From the NCBI GenBank assembly GCA_964490325.1, contig CAZBBX010000001.1, positions 99,288 to 163,287 of the forward strand: 64,000 nucleotides of DNA. Direction: 5' to 3'. A model generated the notes under the pieces. The model did not search any database. It was not told the DNA's origin and saw only the letters and a list, made by a program, of their open reading frames with translations. Of this stretch, positions 1-8,643 are shown in pieces (the first letter of the stretch is position 1; each line of letters opens with the position of its first letter). This DNA is from DAOPJM01 sp964490325 (GTDB lineage: Bacteria > Bacillota > Clostridia > Christensenellales > CAG-138). Both the position numbers and the translations under genes were made by a program.

Positions 1-2
1 CC

Positions 3-698
3 AACCTAAACGCCATCATGGGGCGCGTGCGTCCGGGCGATATGGGCTTTGACGCAGTTCACCTGAATCTGCACAAGACCTTTTCCACCCCCCACGGCGG
101 CGGCGGCCCCGGCAGCGGTCCCGTGGGCTGCAAAATGGATCTGGCGGCCTTTCTGCCAAGATCTCCCCTGATGGACGGCGTTTCGGCGCCGCAGGTGCGC
201 GCTTTTCACGGCAACTTCTTGGTCGTCGTCAAGGCGCTGTGCTATATCCTCAGCTTGGGTGCGGAAGGTATCCGCGAGGCGTCGGAAAATGCCGTGCTGA
301 ACGCGAACTATCTGATGACGCTTGTAAAGCCCTTCTTGGATCCCGCCTTTGACAAGATCTGTATGCACGAATTTGTGCTAAATCTGAGCCGTTTCAAGGA
401 GGAGACAGGCGTGTCCGCGCTCGATGTAGCCAAGGGTATGATCGATGCGGGTATGCATCCGCCAACGATGTACTTCCCGCTCATCGTCCATGAAGCGCTG
501 ATGTTTGAGCCGACCGAGACCGAGACCCCCGAAACACTGGAGGACTGCGCCGCAGAGCTAAAAAAGCTGTGCGATCTGGCGCACAATGATCCCGAGAGTC
601 TGCACCATGCGCCGCAGCACGCGCAGATCGCAAGACCCGACGAGGTTCTAGCTGCGCGTAAGCCCATCCTGCGCTATGAGGAAGGCGATCATGCGTAA
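3..698 (+). CDS. gcvPB: Glycine dehydrogenase (decarboxylating) subunit 2, 3' part
   Basis: C-terminal 231 residues of the PLP-binding half of the glycine cleavage P-protein; the start lies outside the window. P-protein decarboxylates glycine and passes the aminomethyl group to lipoyl-H-protein in the cytoplasm. The family PLP signature is visible early (HLNLHKTF followed by PHGGGGPG); the lysine in HKTF should form the Schiff base. The split two-gene form of P-protein is usual in Clostridia, where intact subunit 2 is roughly 480 residues, so about half is present. It ends eight bases inside the lipoamide dehydrogenase start, and glyA follows, so this is a one-carbon/glycine operon. Confidence 0.95.
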   Translation, partial: NLNAIMGRVRPGDMGFDAVHLNLHKTFSTPHGGGGPGSGPVGCKMDLAAFLPRSPLMDGVSAPQVRAFHGNFLVVVKALCYILSLGAEGIREASENAVLNANYLMTLVKPFLDPAFDKICMHEFVLNLSRFKEETGVSALDVAKGMIDAGMHPPTMYFPLIVHEALMFEPTETETPETLEDCAAELKKLCDLAHNDPESLHHAPQHAQIARPDEVLAARKPILRYEEGDHA

Positions 699-2070
699 GC
701 TCATCATCGTGGGAGGCGGCCCCGCAGGCTATATCGCCGCCATCCGAGCGGCGCAGCTTGGGGTAACGCCTATGTTGATCGAGCGGGCGCAGCTTGGCGG
801 CACCTGCTTAAACCGCGGCTGCGTACCGACCAAAGCCTTGCTGCACGCCTCGGAAGCCTATGCAGAGCTTCCGAAGCTTGCGCGAATGGGCGTCTTGGCG
901 GAGGGCAGCTTTGACTATATAAAGATGCAAGGCTACCGTGACGATACCGTCAGCACCCTGCGCAGCGGCATCGAGCAGCTTCTTGCCGCCAATAAGGTGG
1001 AGCTTGTACGCGGTGAAGCGCTCGTAACGGGCGCTCACCGCGTACAGGTCGGCACGGAGAACTATGAGGCCGAGTATATCCTGCTTGCGACCGGCTCCGT
1101 TTCCGCCGTACCGCCCATTCCCGGCGCAGCGCTTGAAAATGTTGTGACGAGCGATGCGCTGCTGACGGGGGAAAGTCCGCTCTATAAGCGCCTTGTCATC
1201 ATTGGCGGCGGGGTGATCGGCGTGGAGATGGCAAGCGTCTTTGCATCCCTCGGCTGCAAGGTCGAGATCGTGGAGGCCTTGGAACGACTGCTGCCCATGA
1301 TGGATCGCGAGCTGTCACAGTCCCTTGCCATGAGCTTCAAACGCAGGGGGATCGGCCTGCATCTTAGCGCTCGCGTAAGCGCCATCGAGAAGGCTGCTCC
1401 GCTTTGCGTTCGATTCAGCGACAAGTCGGGCGAAGGGCTGCTGCCCTGCGACGGCGTGCTGATCGCCGTAGGACGCAAGCCCGACACGGCAAAGCTCTTT
1501 GCCGAGGGAGCGGCTCCCGTTATGGAACGCGGCGCCGTCAAGGTCGATGAGACGTATGTCAGCAGCATCCCTTCCATCTTGGCTGCGGGCGACGTCAACG
1601 GGCGCTGTCAGCTTGCGCACGCTGCGGAGGCGCAGGCCATCCGTGCCGTGGAGCACCTGCTTGGCGCTGTCTACACGGTGGATCCCACGCTCGTTCCCGC
1701 CTGCGTGTACACAAGTCCCGAGATCGCCTGCGTCGGCATGACGGCAGACGAACTAAAGGCCGCCAACATCCCTGCCCGCGTGGGCAAGTATGTGATGAAC
1801 GGCAACGCAAAGGCTCTCATCAACGGAGATGAACGCAGCTTTATCAAGCTCGTTTTCCACGCTGAGACCGACGCGCTCCTTGGAGCGCAGTTACTTTGTG
1901 CTCGCGCAACCGACATGATTGCGGAGCTGACGACCGCCATTCGCTGCGGACTGACGGGTGAAGCGCTCTTAGCGGCGCTGCGCCCCCACCCCAGCTACGC
2001 GGAAGCCGTGACGGAGGCGGTAGAGTCCGCTTACGGTCACGCGATACACTCTATGCCGATTAGACGCTGA
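691..2070 (+). CDS. lpdA: Dihydrolipoyl dehydrogenase (L-protein)
   Basis: FAD-dependent enzyme that reoxidises the dihydrolipoyl arm of H-protein with NAD+. It has an N-terminal FAD-binding GGGPAG, the redox disulfide CLNRGC followed by VPTK, a second Rossmann motif (IGGGVIGVEMA), the AAGD FAD loop and the C-terminal dimer-interface His-Glu pair (HPSYAEA). I chose the ATG at 691 because GAGGAAGG lies 5 bases upstream and the protein then begins at the usual MxKLIIVGGG; an in-frame ATG at 676 would add five residues. It overlaps gcvPB by 8 bases, which suggests translational coupling. Its position next to gcvPB marks it as the glycine cleavage L-protein. Confidence 0.95.
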   Translation: MRKLIIVGGGPAGYIAAIRAAQLGVTPMLIERAQLGGTCLNRGCVPTKALLHASEAYAELPKLARMGVLAEGSFDYIKMQGYRDDTVSTLRSGIEQLLAANKVELVRGEALVTGAHRVQVGTENYEAEYILLATGSVSAVPPIPGAALENVVTSDALLTGESPLYKRLVIIGGGVIGVEMASVFASLGCKVEIVEALERLLPMMDRELSQSLAMSFKRRGIGLHLSARVSAIEKAAPLCVRFSDKSGEGLLPCDGVLIAVGRKPDTAKLFAEGAAPVMERGAVKVDETYVSSIPSILAAGDVNGRCQLAHAAEAQAIRAVEHLLGAVYTVDPTLVPACVYTSPEIACVGMTADELKAANIPARVGKYVMNGNAKALINGDERSFIKLVFHAETDALLGAQLLCARATDMIAELTTAIRCGLTGEALLAALRPHPSYAEAVTEAVESAYGHAIHSMPIRR

Positions 2071-2086
2071 TAGGGAGGTAGTCATC

Positions 2087-3286
2087 ATGGCAACGATTTC
2101 TGAATTGATCCAGCTGGAAAAAGACAGACAAAACAACGGTTTGGAACTGATCGCATCCGAGAACTTCGTTTCCCCCGCCGTGCTTGCGGCAGTGGGCAGC
2201 GTATTGACCAACAAGTATGCCGAGGGCTATCCCGGTGCACGGTACTATGGCGGCTGCGAAGTCGTTGACGAGGTGGAACGTGAAGCGATCCGTCTTGCCA
2301 AGGAGCTGTTCGGCGCAGAACACGCCAACGTGCAGCCCCACAGCGGTTCCGGTGCGAACATGGCGGCCTACTTTGCACTGCTTGAGCCCGGCGACACGGT
2401 GCTGGCCATGGATCTGAACAACGGCGGACATCTGACGCACGGCGCAGCGGTCAGCTTCTCCGGAAGGATGTACAACTTTGTTCACTACGGCGTGGACGAG
2501 AACGGCTATATCGATTACGATGATGTAAAAAAGAAGGCCGAAGAGTTCCATCCCAAGGCCATCGTGGCAGGCGCTTCCGCCTACTCGCGCATCATCGACT
2601 TCCCCGCCTTCCGCCGCATCGCAGACGAAGTGGGCGCATATCTGATCGTAGACATGGCGCACATCGCAGGCTTGGTCGCCGCGGGTGAGCATCCCTCCCC
2701 CGTCCCCTACGCGGATGTTGTGACCACCACCACGCACAAGACCCTACGCGGACCTCGCGGCGGTATGATCCTCTGCAAGGAGGCCTATCGTAAGGCGATC
2801 AACAGCGCCGTCTTCCCGCGTATCCAAGGCGGACCGCTGATGCACGTCATCGCAGGCAAGGCCGTCTGCTTGGAGGAAGCATCGCAGCCCGAATTCAAGG
2901 TCTATGCAAAGCAAATCCGCGCCAACGCAAAGGCTATGGTCGAGGCGTTCCAGCAGCGGGGCGCGACCATCGTAAGCGGCGGCACGGACAACCATGTGTT
3001 CCTGCTGGACGTGATGGGTTCCTTTGGCATGACGGGTCTGGACGCACAGCAAAAGCTGGTGGAGATGCGCATCACCACCAACAAGAACATGATCCCGCAC
3101 GACACGCAGAAACCCAAGTTTGCAAGCGGTCTGCGCATCGGGACGCCTGCCGTCACCACGCGTGGCCTGAAGGAAGCGGATTGCCGCGAGATCGCAGGCA
3201 TCATTTGCGATGTTCTTTCAGGGCACGAGGACGATACCGTAAAAGCACGTATCGAAGCCGTCGTTGCAAAGCAAAATAGGCTGTAA
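2087..3286 (+). CDS. glyA: Serine hydroxymethyltransferase
   Basis: PLP enzyme that interconverts serine and glycine with 5,10-methylene-tetrahydrofolate. 399 residues, slightly shorter than the usual 410-420. The N-terminal ELIASENF motif, PHSGSGANMA and the Schiff-base lysine in TTTTHKTLRGPRGG are clear. The start has GGGAGG eight bases upstream. It follows lpdA by 16 bases and is closed by a strong terminator, so it is the last gene of the glycine cleavage operon. Functionally it joins the one-carbon units released by glycine cleavage to serine synthesis. Confidence 0.97.
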   Translation: MATISELIQLEKDRQNNGLELIASENFVSPAVLAAVGSVLTNKYAEGYPGARYYGGCEVVDEVEREAIRLAKELFGAEHANVQPHSGSGANMAAYFALLEPGDTVLAMDLNNGGHLTHGAAVSFSGRMYNFVHYGVDENGYIDYDDVKKKAEEFHPKAIVAGASAYSRIIDFPAFRRIADEVGAYLIVDMAHIAGLVAAGEHPSPVPYADVVTTTTHKTLRGPRGGMILCKEAYRKAINSAVFPRIQGGPLMHVIAGKAVCLEEASQPEFKVYAKQIRANAKAMVEAFQQRGATIVSGGTDNHVFLLDVMGSFGMTGLDAQQKLVEMRITTNKNMIPHDTQKPKFASGLRIGTPAVTTRGLKEADCREIAGIICDVLSGHEDDTVKARIEAVVAKQNRL

Positions 3287-3299
3287 TGAATTGAGCTGC

Positions 3300-3327
3300 G
3301 GGGAAGGGCTTGACCCTTCCCCGTTTT
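3300..3327 (+). terminator. Intrinsic terminator after glyA
   Basis: Perfect 9-bp stem GGGGAAGGG / CCCTTCCCC with a 5-base loop, followed by GTTTT. It sits just before the ribosome-binding site of the next gene. Confidence 0.85.
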
Positions 3328-3345
3328 GTATCAAAAGGAGGCGCA

Positions 3346-4953
3346 ATGGAACTCACCTTTTTAGGCGCGGCGCATGAGGTAACGGGAAGCTGTACGCTCT
3401 TGACCGTCGGCAGCAAAAACATATTGATCGACTGCGGCATGGAGCAGGGCAAGGATCTTTTTGTCAATCAGGCGCTGCCGCTGCCTGTCAGCGAATTGGA
3501 CTGCGTGCTTTTGACCCACGCGCACATCGACCACTCGGGCAAACTGCCGCTGCTATACAAGCAGGGCTATCGCGGTCCGATCTACGCAACTGAGGAAAGC
3601 TGCAGCCTCTGTGGCATCATGCTGCGCGACTCTGCGCACATTCAAATGTCCGAGGCTGAATGGAGCGATAGAAAAGCCAAGCGCTCCGGCGGCGAAAGCT
3701 ATGAGCCGCTGTACGACATTGACGACGCCGAGGGAGCCATCTCCCTGTTCAAGCCCTGTCGCTACGGCTTGGAGGTGGCGGTCACGGACGGCGTTCTTGC
3801 AAGCTTCACGGACGTGGGGCATCTGCTTGGCTCCGCCGCGATCACGCTGCAGTTGGACGAGAACGGAGAGAAGCGTACGTTGGTGTTCAGCGGCGATGTG
3901 GGAAATACGCATCAGCCCATTCTAAAGGATCCGCAGCCTGTGGAGGGCGGCGACTACCTTGTCATCGAATCCACCTACGGCGATCGGCTGCACGAGCCTT
4001 CCCCCGACTATATTGCTGCGCTCAGCTCCATCATCCAACGCGTTTTGGATCGGGGCGGCAATGTGATCATTCCCTCCTTTGCCGTGGGGCGCACGCAGGA
4101 GCTGCTGTACTTTTTAAGAGCCATTCGACAGCGCGGCTTGGTAAAGGGGCACCCCAATTTTCCCGTTTATGTGGACAGTCCGCTCGCCAACGAAGCAACG
4201 CGCATCTTTCAAGACTGTCCGCCGGAAGTGCTGGATGAGGACTGCAAAAAGCTCATCTCGCAGGGTGTGGATCCGCTGAACTTCGACGGGCTGAAGCTTT
4301 CAAAAAATGTGGAGGAATCCAAAGCGCTCAATGATGATAAAACACCCAAGGTCATCCTTGCAGCAAGCGGCATGTGCGAAGCGGGACGCATTCGGCATCA
4401 TCTCAAGCACAATCTTTGGCGTCCCGAGTCCCTCATCCTCTTTGTGGGCTATCAGGCGGCGGGAACGCTTGGCCGCGCTCTTGTGGACGGCGCACGTTCC
4501 GTAAAGCTCTTTGGCGAGACCATTGCCGTGCGCGCAGAGATTGCAGTGCTTGCGGGCGTCAGCGGTCATGCTGACCGCGACGGTCTTGTCGACTGGGTGA
4601 ACGCCATGCAAAAAAAGCCCTCGCTGACCTTTGTCAACCACGGCGAGAATGAAACGACCGACCGCTTTGCCCAAACACTGTCCGAAGTTCTGTCGCTAAA
4701 GGCGGTCGCGCCCTACAGCGGCAGTCGCTATGACCTCATCAGCGGTGAAGTGCTGTATGCCGCAAAGGGCATTCCCATCGATGAGACGAATAAGGCCACC
4801 GCGCCCAAGGCAAAGGTACGATCGCTGTATGACGGACTGATCGCCGCTGCGGAGCGCCTTGTTGCGATCGCACGCGCCTGCCAAGGCAGCTCCAACCGCG
4901 ACCTGACGCGCTTTACCGAGCAGATCCGAGAGCTCTGCGAGCGCTGGAAATAG
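3346..4953 (+). CDS. MBL-fold / beta-CASP metallohydrolase (RNA-processing exonuclease type)
   Basis: 535-residue metallo-beta-lactamase-fold nuclease with an inserted beta-CASP domain, as in CPSF73-like and RNase J-like enzymes. Visible motifs in order: HAHIDHSG (metal-binding HxHxDH), a GHLLGSA histidine, SGDVGN aspartate, PSFAVGRTQE of the beta-CASP part, SGMCEAGRIRHH, the VSGHADRDG histidine and the final NHGE. The set of metal ligands is complete, so it should be catalytic. ATG 3346 is preceded by AAAGGAGG. Substrate unknown; RNA is likely from the family. It is a separate unit, bounded by terminators on both sides. Confidence 0.85.
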   Translation: MELTFLGAAHEVTGSCTLLTVGSKNILIDCGMEQGKDLFVNQALPLPVSELDCVLLTHAHIDHSGKLPLLYKQGYRGPIYATEESCSLCGIMLRDSAHIQMSEAEWSDRKAKRSGGESYEPLYDIDDAEGAISLFKPCRYGLEVAVTDGVLASFTDVGHLLGSAAITLQLDENGEKRTLVFSGDVGNTHQPILKDPQPVEGGDYLVIESTYGDRLHEPSPDYIAALSSIIQRVLDRGGNVIIPSFAVGRTQELLYFLRAIRQRGLVKGHPNFPVYVDSPLANEATRIFQDCPPEVLDEDCKKLISQGVDPLNFDGLKLSKNVEESKALNDDKTPKVILAASGMCEAGRIRHHLKHNLWRPESLILFVGYQAAGTLGRALVDGARSVKLFGETIAVRAEIAVLAGVSGHADRDGLVDWVNAMQKKPSLTFVNHGENETTDRFAQTLSEVLSLKAVAPYSGSRYDLISGEVLYAAKGIPIDETNKATAPKAKVRSLYDGLIAAAERLVAIARACQGSSNRDLTRFTEQIRELCERWK

Positions 4954-4965
4954 CAGTCTAAAAAG

Positions 4966-5001
4966 CAGCGTCGTCGTGTTGCTCGCGGCGGCGCTGTTTT
5001 T
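4966..5001 (+). terminator. Terminator after the MBL nuclease gene
   Basis: CAGCGTCGTCG pairs with CGGCGGCGCTG (two G-U pairs) around a 9-base loop, followed by TTTTT. The next gene is convergent. Confidence 0.75.
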
Positions 5002-5021
5002 AGTTTTGGCAAGGTTTCCCC

Positions 5022-5444
5022 CTATGCCGGCTTTTCCTTTTTTTCCCGCAGCATGGCTGTGACCGCTGCCAAGGCCGCGCCCAAGACCGCGCTCATGAGC
5101 ACATCCCCCATTAGTCCCCAATTCAGCTCCGCTTCCCCCAAGAACAGGCACACGCCGCCGATCGCCAGCAGCTGAAACAGTCCCGCAGCCAAGGCGCCCC
5201 ACAGCCAAGCTTTTTCCGTTGCTTTCATGCCCACGATAAAGCCGGCAAGCGCTGCGCCAAGCACCTTCACAACGGCGTTGAACACGGATATGCCCTCCTC
5301 CGAAAACCACTCCAAGTACAGGGCAAGCGTATACAGAAGCATCAGCACCAGCACGGACAAGCAGGATAGGAGCGCCGCCTTTACGACCGTCCATGCCATC
5401 GTTCCCCCGTTCGTCCGCTTTCTAAACTTCGTCCGTCTCTTCAT
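5022..5444 (-). CDS. TIGR04086-type small membrane protein
   Basis: 140 residues with a basic N-terminus (MKRRTKFRKR) and four hydrophobic segments at roughly residues 18-38, 45-57, 65-88 and 95-115, ending in a lysine-rich tail. This matches the size and layout of the TIGR04086 membrane protein family, often found beside yajC in Clostridia. Function unknown. The start is supported by GGAGG about six bases upstream. It lies downstream of yajC but a good yajC terminator stands between them, so transcription is probably independent or by read-through. Confidence 0.7.
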   Translation of the reverse strand: MKRRTKFRKRTNGGTMAWTVVKAALLSCLSVLVLMLLYTLALYLEWFSEEGISVFNAVVKVLGAALAGFIVGMKATEKAWLWGALAAGLFQLLAIGGVCLFLGEAELNWGLMGDVLMSAVLGAALAAVTAMLREKKEKPA

Positions 5445-5527
5445 TTGACACCTCCACTAACAAAAGCTATGCAGCGGAAGGGCCGTCCATGCAAAAGAAA
5501 AGCGAAACCCAAACCTACAAAAGGCAA

Positions 5528-5560
5528 CAAAATATGCCGCGAAGAAACCCTCGCGGCATA
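5528..5560 (-). terminator. Intrinsic terminator of yajC
   Basis: On the minus strand TATGCCGCGA / TCGCGGCATA forms a 10-bp perfect stem with an 8-base loop, followed by TTTTG. Confidence 0.88.
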
Positions 5561-5577
5561 CCTTATCCTTTTAAAAC

Positions 5578-5931
5578 TTATTTTACATCTTCGCTCATGC
5601 TGTTTTCTACGCCCATGTCCTCGACCTGCGAGATGGCGCCGCGTGCAAACACAAGCTTCACCTTTTCGGGACCCACGGCCAGTACGATGACGTCGTCCTT
5701 CACTGAGGAGATCGTGCCATAGATGCCGCCGATCGTGCGCACACGGTCGCCCGGCTTTAAGGCCGCCAGCATTTCTTTTACCTTTTTGTCCTTGCGGCGC
5801 TGCGGTACGATCATGACGACCAGCATCACCACAAAGATCAGGCCGATCAACAGCCAACTGCTGTTGGAAGTGATACCCTCCATGCAACTTGCGGATGCGG
5901 CCAAAGAAACGGTTCCCAACAGATTGATCAT
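5578..5931 (-). CDS. yajC: Preprotein translocase subunit YajC
   Basis: 117-residue accessory subunit of the Sec-YajC complex. It has one membrane helix (about residues 25-42, LLIGLIFVVMLVVMIVP) followed by PQRRKDKK and the conserved soluble part LKPGDRVRTIGGIYGTI. The N-terminal 20 residues before the helix are longer than usual; an in-frame internal ATG at 5883 lacks a ribosome-binding site, so the first ATG was kept. A near-consensus promoter lies upstream. Confidence 0.93.
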   Translation of the reverse strand: MINLLGTVSLAASASCMEGITSNSSWLLIGLIFVVMLVVMIVPQRRKDKKVKEMLAALKPGDRVRTIGGIYGTISSVKDDVIVLAVGPEKVKLVFARGAISQVEDMGVENSMSEDVK

Positions 5932-5965
5932 TAACTTGTGTTCATCCTTTCAGTATTCTTTTGTT

Positions 5966-5994
5966 ATTTTACGATAAATAACCGTTTCCGTCAA
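5966..5994 (-). promoter_or_regulatory. Sigma-A-type promoter of yajC
   Basis: TTGACG, 17-base spacer, TAAAAT on the minus strand; the start site would fall about 30 bases before the ATG. Confidence 0.7.
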
Positions 5995-6027
5995 GAGAAT
6001 CCGAACGCATAGTTGTGAAAATGTTGT

Positions 6028-6068
6028 GACGAACGCCGTTCGGCTTCCCACACCGCTCGACGTTCGTC
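6028..6068 (-). terminator. Possible terminator hairpin after the small protein gene
   Basis: GACGAACG and CGTTCGTC form an 8-bp stem 25 bases apart, with an inner GC-rich stem possible. The tail on the minus strand is a weak T-run (ACAACATTTTC), so termination is uncertain. Confidence 0.35.
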
Positions 6069-6078
6069 CCTGTGTTTG

Positions 6079-6234
6079 TTACAGTCCCAGTTTGATCCTG
6101 CGTTTTGCGCCGTGTACCATGCGCTTCCCATCGCGCATCATTCGGCGCGGAATGTCGGGATATACCGCATTGATGACCGTGAACGTCAGCGCCGCGCCCG
6201 CCACCATTCCCAGTCCTGCTGCCAGTGTTTTCAT
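6079..6234 (-). CDS. Small hypothetical protein with one hydrophobic segment and a basic tail
   Basis: 51 residues: a hydrophobic N-terminal segment (residues 3-20, glycine/alanine-rich) followed by a strongly basic C-terminus (RRMMRDGKRM, AKRRIK). The ATG at 6234 is chosen because GAGGTG lies eight bases upstream; an upstream in-frame ATG would add a charged, cysteine-containing leader. It looks like a small membrane-anchored protein facing the cytoplasm. I do not recognise the family and infer no function. The codon choice and a good ribosome-binding site are the case for it being real. Confidence 0.55.
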   Translation of the reverse strand: MKTLAAGLGMVAGAALTFTVINAVYPDIPRRMMRDGKRMVHGAKRRIKLGL

Positions 6235-6362
6235 CGTGCAATCACCTCGTTTCGCCATACAATGCTGCATGTCGGCCTCCTTTTCGGATCGCCGCTTCGA
6301 TCCTGCTTATAGTATCGCTTGCCACCGCAAAAATCATACGACAATAAAATTTTCCAAAAAAC

Positions 6363-6385
6363 AAAAAGCGGGCGTTTCCACCCGC
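6363..6385 (-). terminator. Terminator of the iscR-nifS-nifU operon
   Basis: Minus-strand stem GCGGGTG / CGCCCGC with a GAAA tetraloop and a TTTTTG tail. Confidence 0.8.
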
Positions 6386-6401
6386 AGATCTTTTTGAACG
6401 G

Positions 6402-6836
6402 TTACTCTGCTTTATCTTGCTGTTTTGCAGTCTTTGTATCTGCTTCTTCAGCCGCAGATCCCTTTTTTGCTTTTTTCGAACGATAATCGTCCACCGCAGC
6501 CTTGACCGCCTGTTCCGCCAACACCGAGCAATGGATCTTTACGGGGGGCAGACCCTCCAACGCCTCAACGACCGCTTCATTGGAAAGCTTGAGCGCGTCG
6601 TCCACGCTCTTACCCTTGATCATCTCCGTTGCCATAGAGCTGGTTGCGATTGCTGCGCCGCAGCCAAAGGTCTTGAACTTCACGTCCTCGATGACGTCGT
6701 CGTCATTGACCTTAATGAACATCTCCATGATGTCGCCGCACTTAGCGTTGCCGACCATGCCTACGCCGTCCGCATCGGGGATCTCGCCCACGTTGCGGGG
6801 ATTTTTAAAATGATCCAATACTTTTTCGCTGTACAT
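6402..6836 (-). CDS. nifU: Iron-sulfur cluster assembly scaffold NifU/IscU
   Basis: 144-residue scaffold on which [2Fe-2S]/[4Fe-4S] clusters are assembled from sulfide delivered by the cysteine desulfurase. The three ligand cysteines are present: C33 in GNAKCGD, C59 in TFGCGAA and C102 in KIHCSVLA. The N-terminus MYSEKVLDHFKNPRNVG is typical of the clostridial form. The last 25 residues are a low-complexity Lys/Ala/Glu tail. The start codon shares one base with the nifS stop (TAATG), so translation is coupled to nifS. Confidence 0.95.
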   Translation of the reverse strand: MYSEKVLDHFKNPRNVGEIPDADGVGMVGNAKCGDIMEMFIKVNDDDVIEDVKFKTFGCGAAIATSSMATEMIKGKSVDDALKLSNEAVVEALEGLPPVKIHCSVLAEQAVKAAVDDYRSKKAKKGSAAEEADTKTAKQQDKAE

Positions 6837-8008
6837 TAGTTCTTACCTCCATGATATAGGGGCGACATCGCCCGCAAACGTTCGATGATCTTGGGTAGCA
6901 GCTCCAGCACATAGTCCACATCCTCGTCCGTGGTGAACTCCGACAGCGTGAGCCGCAGGGAGCCATGCGCTACCTCATGCGGCAGACCCATTGCCAAAAG
7001 GACATGGGAAGGATCCAAGCTGCCCGAGGTGCAGGCCGAGCCGCTGGACGCCGCGATCCCGTTTAGGTCGAGCATCAGCAGAATGGACTCGCCCTCAACA
7101 TAGCGCAGACTGAAGTTGACGTTGTTGGGAAGGCGCTCCGTGGGATGGCCGTTGAGCTTGACAAAGGGTATGGCAGCGGGAATGCCTGCAAGCAGGCGAT
7201 CCCTTAGGCGCGTCATATAGGCCATGTTTTCAGCCATATGCTGCTGCTGATAGGACAGAGCCGTGGCAAGTCCAACGATGCCCGCAACATTCTCTGTGCC
7301 TGCGCGCTTGTGGCGTTCCTGTCCGCCGCCCAAGATATAGGCAGGCAGGCGCACGCCCTTTTTGACATATATCGCGCCGATGCCCTTTGGGCCGTGGAAC
7401 TTGTGCGCCGTCAGTGTCAGAAGGTCGATATTGTCCCGCTGCACATCCATTGGGATGTGTCCAACCGCCTGCACTGCGTCCGTATGGAACAGAACGCCGT
7501 GCGCACGGCAAACTGCGCCGATCTTTGCAATGGGCATGATGGTGCCGACCTCGTTGTTGGCATACATGATGCTTACAAGTATCGTGTCGGGACGGATGGC
7601 GTCTTCGACCTGCTGCGCGGTAACGCGTCCGTACTCGTCAACGGGCAAATAGGTTACTTCGGCAAGGCCATCAGCCTCCATGGCCTGCAGGGTGTGCAGA
7701 ACAGCATGATGCTCCACAGCGGAGGTGATGATGTGCTTGCCCTTTTTCTTGTAGGCAGCCGCGATGCCGCGCAGGATCATGTTGTCTCCCTCGCTGCCGC
7801 CGCCTGTAAAGATGATCTCCTCCGGCGTTGCGTTTAAGCAGTCCGCGACCATCGCACGCGCATCCTCCATACCCTTATGTGCGTCACGCGCAAAGGAGTG
7901 CAGACTGCTGGGGTTGCCGTAGTATTCGGTGTAGTAAGGCAGCATCGCCTCTACGACCTGCGGGAGCACCATGGTGGTCGCCGCGTTATCCAGATATACC
8001 TTTCGCAT
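6836..8008 (-). CDS. nifS: Cysteine desulfurase NifS/IscS
   Basis: 390-residue PLP enzyme that takes sulfur from cysteine. The N-terminus VYLDNAATT, the PLP lysine in TAHKFHGPKG and the active-site cysteine in SSGSACTSG are all present. The Cys loop carries the IscS-like SGSACTSGS context. It starts inside the last 23 bases of the Rrf2 regulator gene and overlaps nifU by one base, so regulator, desulfurase and scaffold form one tightly packed operon. Confidence 0.95.
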   Translation of the reverse strand: MRKVYLDNAATTMVLPQVVEAMLPYYTEYYGNPSSLHSFARDAHKGMEDARAMVADCLNATPEEIIFTGGGSEGDNMILRGIAAAYKKKGKHIITSAVEHHAVLHTLQAMEADGLAEVTYLPVDEYGRVTAQQVEDAIRPDTILVSIMYANNEVGTIMPIAKIGAVCRAHGVLFHTDAVQAVGHIPMDVQRDNIDLLTLTAHKFHGPKGIGAIYVKKGVRLPAYILGGGQERHKRAGTENVAGIVGLATALSYQQQHMAENMAYMTRLRDRLLAGIPAAIPFVKLNGHPTERLPNNVNFSLRYVEGESILLMLDLNGIAASSGSACTSGSLDPSHVLLAMGLPHEVAHGSLRLTLSEFTTDEDVDYVLELLPKIIERLRAMSPLYHGGKN

Positions 8009-8438
8009 CTTCGATCCTTCTTTTCTGTTCCAAATGATCGGCTAAGAGTTCCTGTATGCTGGTGTTCGCCAGCACCGCCGTGATGCGCTGCTGCAGCTTC
8101 AAAAACAGCGGCCTTGCCGAACAGGTGCAGGCTTCGGGACAGACCCCGCCGCTTGCATCCACACAGTCCACAACGGCCGTGCTGCCCTCCAACGCCTCGA
8201 TGACCTCCTCAACGGAAAGCGCATCGGGCTTACGCGTCAGCAGATATCCGCCGTTCACGCCGCGTGTGGAGCGCACCAGCCCCGCCTTCTTGAGCTGCCG
8301 CAAAAGCTGTTCCAAATACGATTCGGAAACGCCCTGCAGCGCCGAAAGCTTGGCCAGAGACAGCGGGCCTTCGCCATAGCCGTCCGCCAGATCGACGACC
8401 GCCTTGAGTCCGTACCTTGCTTTCGTGGACAGCCACAT
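7986..8438 (-). CDS. iscR: Rrf2-family iron-sulfur regulator (IscR-like)
   Basis: 150-residue winged-helix transcription factor. The N-terminus MWLSTKARYGLKA and the helix-turn-helix around residues 26-60 are typical of Rrf2 proteins. The cluster-binding cysteines are in the loop near residues 90-105 (CVDASGGVCPEACTC), which fits an Fe-S sensing regulator such as IscR. It leads the iscR-nifS-nifU operon and overlaps nifS by 23 bases, so autoregulation by cluster status is likely by analogy. CymR is the main alternative, but CymR lacks these cysteines. Confidence 0.85.
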   Translation of the reverse strand: MWLSTKARYGLKAVVDLADGYGEGPLSLAKLSALQGVSESYLEQLLRQLKKAGLVRSTRGVNGGYLLTRKPDALSVEEVIEALEGSTAVVDCVDASGGVCPEACTCSARPLFLKLQQRITAVLANTSIQELLADHLEQKRRIEDAKGISG

Positions 8439-8471
8439 GGATAAATCCTACCCTTTCACTTGGTTTTCTAT

Positions 8472-8500
8472 ACTCTACCACTTCAGTAGGATATTGTCAA
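8472..8500 (-). promoter_or_regulatory. Promoter of the iscR operon with an internal inverted repeat
   Basis: Minus strand: consensus -35 TTGACA, 17-base spacer, TAGAGT. The spacer and -10 contain CTAC-7-GTAG (8475-8489), a short inverted repeat placed where an Rrf2 repressor would block polymerase. The operator reading is inference. Confidence 0.6.
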
Positions 8501-8584
8501 TACCCGATCCGACCGTTTAAAAAGTATATTTCTCCTATTTTTTCGGAAAGCGACAGTTTTTTAGCGGAAAGAGGCTTTGAAGCC

Positions 8585-8613
8585 TTGCGAAAGCGGCCCA
8601 TTTACTGTATAAT
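8585..8613 (+). promoter_or_regulatory. Promoter of glnS
   Basis: TTGCGA, 17-base spacer, perfect TATAAT; AAAGGAG and the ATG follow within 31 bases. No T-box leader fits in the remaining space. Confidence 0.7.
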
Positions 8614-8643
8614 ACTTTGTTGTTTACAATAAAGGAGTAAGGT

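Noticed and set aside
8530..8643. T-box leader for glnS.
   Set aside because: The promoter lies too close to the gene to leave space for one, and no T-box motif is seen.
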